This document shows, piece by piece, positions 1-5,429 of a stretch of DNA of 9,801 nt. A model generated the notes under the pieces. The model saw only the letters and a program-made list of their open reading frames with translations. It did no database searches and was not told where the DNA came from. Both the position numbers and the translations under genes were made by a program. Numbering within the stretch: position 1 is the stretch's first letter; every line of letters begins with the position of its first letter. Source of the stretch: an uncultured Kiritimatiellota bacterium (GTDB taxonomy: Bacteria > Verrucomicrobiota > Kiritimatiellia > RFP12 > UBA1067); NCBI GenBank assembly GCA_934635045.1, contig CAKTZA010000095.1:1-9801 (forward strand). Reading direction: 5' to 3'.

Positions 1-73
1 GGGAAATCCGCACGTCCGGTTTGATGAGGGGGAAGTCGCATCGGCGAAGCCGAGGCGTGGGTCTCTACTCTAC
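1..73 (+). mobile_element. 3' end of a group II intron (domain V 3' strand, domain VI, 3' splice site)
   Basis: The window opens inside domain V. A GAAA tetraloop at 3-6 is closed by a G-U pair (2/7) and a G-C pair (1/8). The following strand CCGCAC-GT-CCGGTTT is what pairs with an AGC-triad 5' strand just outside the window. A 3-nt linker (23-25) leads to domain VI: 26-28 pairs with 68-70, 29-33 with 62-66, A67 is bulged between these helices, and an apical hairpin pairs 37-39 with 55-57 and 41-45 with 49-53. A67 is the seventh base from an AC terminus at 72-73, the expected branch-point spacing and AY end of group II introns. The intron lies on the same strand as the gene it precedes. Its reverse transcriptase/maturase, if present, is outside the window. 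The structure is read directly; intron class and splicing activity are not determinable here. Confidence 0.86.
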
Positions 74-2215
74 AACAAACTGACCAGATTGGTGGCAGGC
101 GTGTCGACGCTCTCGACCTTGAGCCTGTCGGCGGCGGATCTCCGGTTCTCGGGCACGGGTTCCGAGTCGTGGGATTTCGACACGGCGAACTGGCTTGACG
201 CCGGTGGCGCGGCCGTGAAATACGCCGACGGCGACAATGTGACCGTCGGCAGCGAGTTTACGGGCGATGCGCTGATGCTGAACGCCTGGCTGTCGCCGGG
301 CGATGTCGTGTTCGACAACACGCAGGAAATCGTGCTGTCGACGACGGAGAACAGGTTCGGCTTCAGCGCCACGACGAAGTCGATCACGAAGCGCGGAAGC
401 GGCACGTTGCGCCTGAAGCCGATGTGGAACTTCAACACCTGCGACTGGCATGTCTATGGCGGGCTGCTGACGACCGAAGACGCCTGGTGCGGTGACAACA
501 ACACGTTCGGGAACATGGACGAGGACGTGACGATTCACGTCCACGACGGCGCGACGCTGGAGAATCCCGGCAGCAAGGCGCTCGGCTACAGCGACGACAC
601 GCCGGCAGCCGAAGACCATGCCGTGAATGTCACCGTCCATGCGGGCGGAATGTTTCGCCCCGGCAAGACGGGGTCATACGACTATGCGTTCTCGGCGGTC
701 AAGGATCTCGTGTTCGACGGCGGCTCGTTCGACTTCACGAGACAGGGTTCTTGGGGGAAGGGGCTTCTCAAGGTGACGCGCACGCTGGCGTTCGGCGGCA
801 CCGAACCGTATGTGCTGAACCGTCCGAACGGCAATCTCGGCAAGATTGCGTTCGCGGCGTCGCGGCAGACGGAGATCGACGTCGCGGACATCACGGGCGA
901 CGAGGCCGCCGACCTGACGATTGAGACGGAGAACATCGGACGGATGGCGGAAGCGTCCGTTGTCGGCGTGAAGAAGACGGGCCCCGGCACGCTGCTGTGG
1001 AACGCGAAGATTCACAACAGCTACGACCGAGGCGACTGGGCCGGCTGGCTCGGCCTCAACGGCAAGATCACGGTTGCGGAAGGGAAACTGGTTCTCGCGA
1101 ACGCCGCGAACGCGATGGAAGGCGACCTGGAGGTCTCGGGCGGCGAACTCTGGCTGGGCGCGGAACGCGGGAAATACGTCCCGTCCGACACGCGCGCGAC
1201 CTACGCCGGCAACCTGCAGGTCGAGGGGCGCGAAATCGTCGCGAGCGGCACGGGCAAGCTCGTTCTGCCGCAGCTGTACATGTTCGGCGGCGAACCGACG
1301 GCGGAGGACGTGACGCCGGATGCGGTGACGTTCGTCGCGCGCGACAACGGCGAGATCCACATCGACACGCCCGGCACGACGGGCGACTACACCGGATGCG
1401 CCGTGTTCCCCAACCTGCGGCTCGAAGGCGGCGGCAAGCTCGTGGTGAACGGCAACGGCTACTGGAGCAAGGGCGCCGTCACGGTTCTCGGCACGTTCGC
1501 CTTTGCCGGGACGACCCCCGTGACGGTGGCGGCGAACAGCCACCAGAGCGACCTGATGTCGCTCAACAGCAGTTCGGGGACGACGTTCGACGTGGCCGAC
1601 ATCACGGGCGACGGCGCGGCGGACGTCCTCTTCCGTCTGCCGATCGGGCTGACGAGGGCTCAGGCGGAAGCCGGGAAGGTCGTCGGCTTCCGCAAGAAGG
1701 GCGCGGGGACGCTCTGCCTTGCGTTCGACGTGTCGGGTCTCGGCGCGGCGGGCATGGCCAGCCTGAACGGGACGCTCGCCATTGACGAGGGCGCGCTCCA
1801 GTACGCCTGCGACCTGCGGCAGATGGACTTTGCGGTTGCGGCCGGGGCCTATCTCCAGCCCTGTGCGGAAGCGCGCGAGAAGCCGTTTGAGATGCGGAGC
1901 CTGACGGTTGCCGCCGGCGGCGGCTTCCGCGTCGCGCCGGGTGACGGCGGTGTGCTGCGCGTGACCGGCAAACTCGTGCTGCCGCAGAAGGGCCTCGTCG
2001 ACATCGCGGCTGAGGACGAGACGGACGCCGAAAGCCTGAAGGTGACATTCCTCTCCGTTGCGGACGGGGCGGAAGTCGAGGCGCCGGCCGATTTCAGCGG
2101 CTGGACGTTCACGGTGAACGGCCGGACGCCCCCGACGGGCAACTGGAAGGTCGTCCGCAAGGGCAACCGGTTCATCGCCAAGGTCGCGCGCGGTCTCCTG
2201 TTCACGATTCGCTAA
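74..2215 (+). CDS. Secreted autotransporter-associated beta-strand-repeat protein, downstream exon of an intron-split gene
   Basis: This is a large predicted beta-helical surface or secreted protein; substrate and partners are unknown. Numbering from TTG 89 gives 708 residues. Exon 2 begins at 74 with an in-frame N-K-L-T-R, then a hydrophobic stretch ending LSLSA-AD. Together these read as the n-region, h-region and cleavage site of a Sec signal peptide whose start codon lies upstream of the intron. TTG 89 and GTG 92 have no ribosome binding site and would lose the positive n-region. The mature N-terminus has the W-D-x-x-x-A-N-W pattern (28-35) typical of this family. Three PATR-like G-x-G-T-L units occur near 103, 298 and 538. 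A roughly 100-residue module is duplicated (207-302 and 443-542), each copy containing DVADITGD. I see no C-terminal beta-barrel or PEP-CTERM signal; the protein ends A-R-G-L-L-F-T-I-R. The next gene starts 21 nt downstream. Confidence 0.82.
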   Translation, partial: NKLTRLVAGVSTLSTLSLSAADLRFSGTGSESWDFDTANWLDAGGAAVKYADGDNVTVGSEFTGDALMLNAWLSPGDVVFDNTQEIVLSTTENRFGFSATTKSITKRGSGTLRLKPMWNFNTCDWHVYGGLLTTEDAWCGDNNTFGNMDEDVTIHVHDGATLENPGSKALGYSDDTPAAEDHAVNVTVHAGGMFRPGKTGSYDYAFSAVKDLVFDGGSFDFTRQGSWGKGLLKVTRTLAFGGTEPYVLNRPNGNLGKIAFAASRQTEIDVADITGDEAADLTIETENIGRMAEASVVGVKKTGPGTLLWNAKIHNSYDRGDWAGWLGLNGKITVAEGKLVLANAANAMEGDLEVSGGELWLGAERGKYVPSDTRATYAGNLQVEGREIVASGTGKLVLPQLYMFGGEPTAEDVTPDAVTFVARDNGEIHIDTPGTTGDYTGCAVFPNLRLEGGGKLVVNGNGYWSKGAVTVLGTFAFAGTTPVTVAANSHQSDLMSLNSSSGTTFDVADITGDGAADVLFRLPIGLTRAQAEAGKVVGFRKKGAGTLCLAFDVSGLGAAGMASLNGTLAIDEGALQYACDLRQMDFAVAAGAYLQPCAEAREKPFEMRSLTVAAGGGFRVAPGDGGVLRVTGKLVLPQKGLVDIAAEDETDAESLKVTFLSVADGAEVEAPADFSGWTFTVNGRTPPTGNWKVVRKGNRFIAKVARGLLFTIR
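707..994 (+). repeat. Intragenic module, copy 1 (about 96 residues)
   Basis: Residues 207-302 of the beta-strand-repeat protein. The copy starts with a D-L-V-F-D-G-G strand, continues through T-L-A-F-G-G-T-x-P and DVADITGD (nt 878-901), and ends in V-V-G-V-K-K-T-G-P-G-T-L. It aligns colinearly with 1415-1714; the DVADITGD motifs are 711 nt apart. Confidence 0.65.
1415..1714 (+). repeat. Intragenic module, copy 2 (about 100 residues)
   Basis: Residues 443-542 of the same protein. It mirrors copy 1 with N-L-R-L-E-G-G, T-F-A-F-A-G-T-T-P, DVADITGD (nt 1589-1612) and V-V-G-F-R-K-K-G-A-G-T-L. The copies are well diverged outside these blocks, so this is an old duplication. A partial third start may lie near residue 604 (S-L-T-V-A-A-G-G-G). 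Confidence 0.65.
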
Positions 2216-2236
2216 CGACGCAAGGCGGCAACGGAC

Positions 2237-4444
2237 ATGAGACTCTTTCGGCAAGTTGTTTTCGCGGGCGGCATCCTCCTCTCGCCGGGCGTCTTCGCGG
2301 GCGCCGGGTGGGAGGTTCTGCCCATCTACGGCGGCGGGCGCATCCTCGACGTGTTCTTCACGCGCAACCCGCAGGTCCTGTATGCGGTGAGCGACGTGGG
2401 CGGCCCCTACCGCACGGACGACGGCGGGCTCTCGTGGCGTCCGCTCCACGTCGGCTATCCGTACGCCTGGCGCGTGCGGCAGATGAACAAGGCGTATACG
2501 CTGAATGTCGATCCGCGTGACGAGAACAGCGTCATTGCCGGATGCGGCGACGACCCGAAGCATCCGGGCGGCATTCTCGTGACGCGCGACGGCGGGAAGA
2601 CGTGGAAGGAAGCGGCCATCGCGAACTTCCGCGCCAACGCGCCGTTCCGCAAGACGACGGGACGCACGATTGCTCGGAATCCGTTCAACCCGGACGAGCT
2701 GGTCGCGGGCGCCGACGGTTCGGGGCTGCTGCGGTCGCGCACGAACGGCAACGTGTGGAAGCCGCTCGGTCTTGACGGACGGTATTTCACCTGCATCCGC
2801 TACGACGAGAACGTCGAGGGCCGCATCTGGGCCGCCGCGCCGGGATACGAGGACATTCCCGGCGAGGCCCGCTGGATGGCGAGCGGGCGCATCCCCCACC
2901 CCGTGCCGCGCGCGGAGCGCGAGCGCGGGTTCTACCGGTCGGACGACGGCGGCGCGAACTGGGCGCGACTGGAGATCGGGCGCATCCCGACGGAGTTCAC
3001 GCAGGTCAAGGGCGACCCGTGGCTCGTCGGCATCTTTGACGAGTGCCGCGTCAAGCGTTCCAGGGACGGTGCGCACTGGGAGGATTTTCACGAGGGGCTT
3101 CCCGAACTGCCGCCCGGCACGCAGGTCTGGGACAACTGGAACACGCAGAAGGGCAATTACCAGGCGATTTCCGCCGGGGACGGCTTCTGGATCGTCGCCG
3201 ACACGCGCGGCAACTGCTTTACGCGCGGCGTGAATGACGCGGCGTGGAAGGCCGCGCCCATGAGGACGGCCGTCGCCTCCGATCCGGTCTGCGAGCCCAA
3301 CGTGCGCGCGTTCATGCCGCAGACGACTGCGGTCGTCGTCGATCCGCGCGATCCGAGACACTGGCTGTCGTCCGACTGGTACACCATCTGGGAGACGACG
3401 GACGCGGGAGAGAACTGGCACACGCGCATCCGGGGCATCCAGCAGATCTGCCCGTTTGTCCTCGCGGCGAGTCCGTTCGACGCGCAGACGCTGTTCTACG
3501 GCGCGGCGGACAATCCGCTCTACGTCTCGCAGGACGGCGGCAAGTCCTTCCGGCATCTTCACCGCGAAGGGCCGCTTGCGGAAAGCGTCAACGCGGTTGC
3601 GTTTTCGCGCGTGACGGAGGGGCTCGCCCTCGTCTGCGGCGGCAAGTTCGCGCCGTGCGTCCGCCGCACGCGCGACAACGGGCGGACGTGGGAGATATGC
3701 GCCCAGAAGGGGCTACCCGTGCAGAAGCCGGATCTGGCGTGGTCGGTCGGCGATGGCTTCCACCCCGTCTATTCCGTGGTTGCGCATCCGAATGCCGACG
3801 TCTTCTATGCGGCGGCCGGCGGCTGGGTCGGCGCGGGCAAGGGCGGCGTTTACCGCTCGACGGACGCGGGTGAGACGTGGGAATGGTTCGGCGAGGGGCT
3901 GGAGCCCGACCGCCTCTTCTTCAAGATGATGGAGTTCGGCAACGGCAACGCGCTCGCCGTGTCCGAATCGGGCGATCTCGTCTGCTGGGGCATGGACGGG
4001 AAGAAGGTCTACCGCCGGGGGCCGTCGGACGACCGGTGGACGAAGATCGACTTCACGATGACGCAGAAGGCCGGGCGCGGCACGCCGGCGGTGACGGCCG
4101 TGCCGGGGAAGCCGGGCTGGTTCGTCGCGGACAAGGGGAACGACGAGGCGGCGCTGTTCCTCTCGCGCGACGGCGGACGCACGTTCGAGCGGCAGTGGCT
4201 GATGAGCGGCGAGTTCCAGCGCGTCGCGTGCGACCCGTTCGTCCCCGGCCTGCTCTATGCCGCAGGGACGGACGCCGTCTACGTTTCCCGCGACTATGGC
4301 GCGCATTTCGCCGTCCTGCCCGGCGGGTTCGACTATCCCTGCGACGCCGAGCCGACGCTGTTCGCCGACCGGGGGCGGCTGTGGGCCACCGTCGGCGGGT
4401 CGGGCTGCTTCACGCGCCGCGTGTTCAAGTGGACGGAGGAGTGA
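2237..4444 (+). CDS. Secreted Asp-box (BNR) beta-propeller protein, GH74-like
   Basis: 735 residues starting at ATG 2237, with a Sec signal peptide (basic MRLFR, hydrophobic core, cleavage near F-A-G-A, residues 20-23). About ten Asp-box motifs of the S/T-x-D-x-G-x-x-W/F type occur, near residues 59, 116, 234, 275, 387, 431, 478, 541, 643 and 684. Their number and the total length fit two seven-bladed propellers, the fold of GH74 xyloglucanases. The N-terminus has a glycine-rich start, then L-Y-A-V-S-D53-V-G-G-P-Y-R, which resembles the GH74 block carrying one catalytic Asp (usually T-D-x-G-G-A-Y). V-G-D506-G-F-H resembles the block around the second. A glycan-cleaving role, probably on beta-glucan or xyloglucan-type chains outside the cytoplasm, is inferred from this and from the beta-galactosidase downstream. 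A non-catalytic propeller, sialidase-like or Vps10-like protein remains possible. The Shine-Dalgarno is weak, so coupling to the upstream gene is likely. Confidence 0.75.
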   Translation: MRLFRQVVFAGGILLSPGVFAGAGWEVLPIYGGGRILDVFFTRNPQVLYAVSDVGGPYRTDDGGLSWRPLHVGYPYAWRVRQMNKAYTLNVDPRDENSVIAGCGDDPKHPGGILVTRDGGKTWKEAAIANFRANAPFRKTTGRTIARNPFNPDELVAGADGSGLLRSRTNGNVWKPLGLDGRYFTCIRYDENVEGRIWAAAPGYEDIPGEARWMASGRIPHPVPRAERERGFYRSDDGGANWARLEIGRIPTEFTQVKGDPWLVGIFDECRVKRSRDGAHWEDFHEGLPELPPGTQVWDNWNTQKGNYQAISAGDGFWIVADTRGNCFTRGVNDAAWKAAPMRTAVASDPVCEPNVRAFMPQTTAVVVDPRDPRHWLSSDWYTIWETTDAGENWHTRIRGIQQICPFVLAASPFDAQTLFYGAADNPLYVSQDGGKSFRHLHREGPLAESVNAVAFSRVTEGLALVCGGKFAPCVRRTRDNGRTWEICAQKGLPVQKPDLAWSVGDGFHPVYSVVAHPNADVFYAAAGGWVGAGKGGVYRSTDAGETWEWFGEGLEPDRLFFKMMEFGNGNALAVSESGDLVCWGMDGKKVYRRGPSDDRWTKIDFTMTQKAGRGTPAVTAVPGKPGWFVADKGNDEAALFLSRDGGRTFERQWLMSGEFQRVACDPFVPGLLYAAGTDAVYVSRDYGAHFAVLPGGFDYPCDAEPTLFADRGRLWATVGGSGCFTRRVFKWTEE
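4435..4441 (+). promoter_or_regulatory. Ribosome binding site for the metallophosphoesterase gene
   Basis: GGAGGAG lies 5 nt before ATG 4447 and inside the last codons of the propeller gene. It fixes the start at ATG 4447 rather than the in-frame GTG at 4441, and implies translational coupling across the junction. Confidence 0.75.
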
Positions 4445-4446
4445 CG

Positions 4447-5421
4447 ATGGACAGGCGGGGATTTCTCACGGGCGCGTTCGGTGCCGGGGCGGTGTTCGCG
4501 ACGTCGCGGCTCCCGGCGGCGGAGACGCGGGACGACCTTTCCCTCTTCGCGCGACGCGGCGCTTGGGAGCAGCTGTCGATTGCGTTTGGCGCGGTCGAGA
4601 TCGGGCTCGAGAAGCCGTTCTCCGTCCTGCACATTTCCGACACGCACCTGACGGCGGCGGGCGAGGACGAGAACATGAAGAAGCAGGCGCTGTGCTGCAA
4701 GCGCACACGCGGCTTCGGCGGGCGGCAGGAGGAGGCCCTGCGCGATTCCATCGCGTGGGCGAAGCGGCATTGCGACTGCCTTGTCCACACGGGCGACCTG
4801 ATCGACTGGCAGAGCGAGGCGAACTTCGCGCTCGTGCGAAAATATTTCGGCGACGGCCTGACGGGCTGCCTTGGCAATCACGAATTCTCGACCGACATGT
4901 GGCTGAGCGAGCCCAAGGAGACGCCGACGGAAGCCTACAAGGAAAAGACGCGCGGCGTCCTTTCGGAGGTTTTCCCCTTCGACGTCTCGCTCCAGTCCAC
5001 GGTCGTGCACGGCGTCAACTTCGTGACGCTCGATGACGTCTACGGCACCGTCACGGCCGGGCAGGTCGCGCGCTTTGCACGGGAGGTGGAGAAGGGGCTG
5101 CCGATCGTGCTCTGCATGCATGTCCCGTTCTTCACGGACGCGATTTGCCGGGCGCAGGCGCACTACTGGGACTGGCGCAACCCGAAATTCAGGCGCGCGG
5201 ACGTTCCCGCCGACGGGTGGTTTCTCGCCGACTTCAGGCGCCAGCGCGAAGACCCGGTGACGCGGGACTTCATCGCGGCGCTCAAGGCCGAGCCGCTGCT
5301 CAAGGCGATTCTCGCGGGCCATCTGCACTTCACGGCGGAAGACCGCTTTTCGCCGACGGCGATGCAGTATGTCGTCGGCGGGAATTTCATGTTCCACGGA
5401 CGGGAGATCCTGTTTCTCTGA
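4447..5421 (+). CDS. Tat-exported calcineurin-like metallophosphoesterase
   Basis: 324 residues starting at ATG 4447, which has a strong Shine-Dalgarno 5 nt upstream. The N-terminus M-D-R-R-G-F-L-T-G followed by a hydrophobic stretch and P-A-A-E is a twin-arginine signal peptide, consistent with export after cytoplasmic metal loading. The full metallophosphoesterase motif set is present: D65-x-H67 (S-D-T-H), G-D117-L-I-D, G-N144-H145-E, H225 (M-H-V-P) and G-H292-x-H294. These residues coordinate a dinuclear metal centre that hydrolyses phosphomono- or diesters. The substrate cannot be told from sequence. The start lies 2 nt after the propeller gene's stop and the next gene begins 8 nt after its own stop, so it is embedded in the glycan operon. 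Possible roles are removing phosphate substituents from a glycan or scavenging phosphate from the same material; both are inference. Family assignment is firm, function open. Confidence 0.88.
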   Translation: MDRRGFLTGAFGAGAVFATSRLPAAETRDDLSLFARRGAWEQLSIAFGAVEIGLEKPFSVLHISDTHLTAAGEDENMKKQALCCKRTRGFGGRQEEALRDSIAWAKRHCDCLVHTGDLIDWQSEANFALVRKYFGDGLTGCLGNHEFSTDMWLSEPKETPTEAYKEKTRGVLSEVFPFDVSLQSTVVHGVNFVTLDDVYGTVTAGQVARFAREVEKGLPIVLCMHVPFFTDAICRAQAHYWDWRNPKFRRADVPADGWFLADFRRQREDPVTRDFIAALKAEPLLKAILAGHLHFTAEDRFSPTAMQYVVGGNFMFHGREILFL

Positions 5422-5429
5422 AAAACGAG

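Noticed and set aside
89..94. TTG 89 or GTG 92 as the real start of the beta-strand-repeat protein
   Set aside because: There is no Shine-Dalgarno, and starting there removes the basic n-region encoded at 74-88. The intron boundary at 73/74 explains the missing start better. It could still be used as a weak alternative start.
674..3562. Open frame of 962 codons on the - strand
   Set aside because: It runs opposite two well-supported + strand genes, is extremely Arg-rich with no domains, and is the usual antisense shadow of GC-rich coding sequence.
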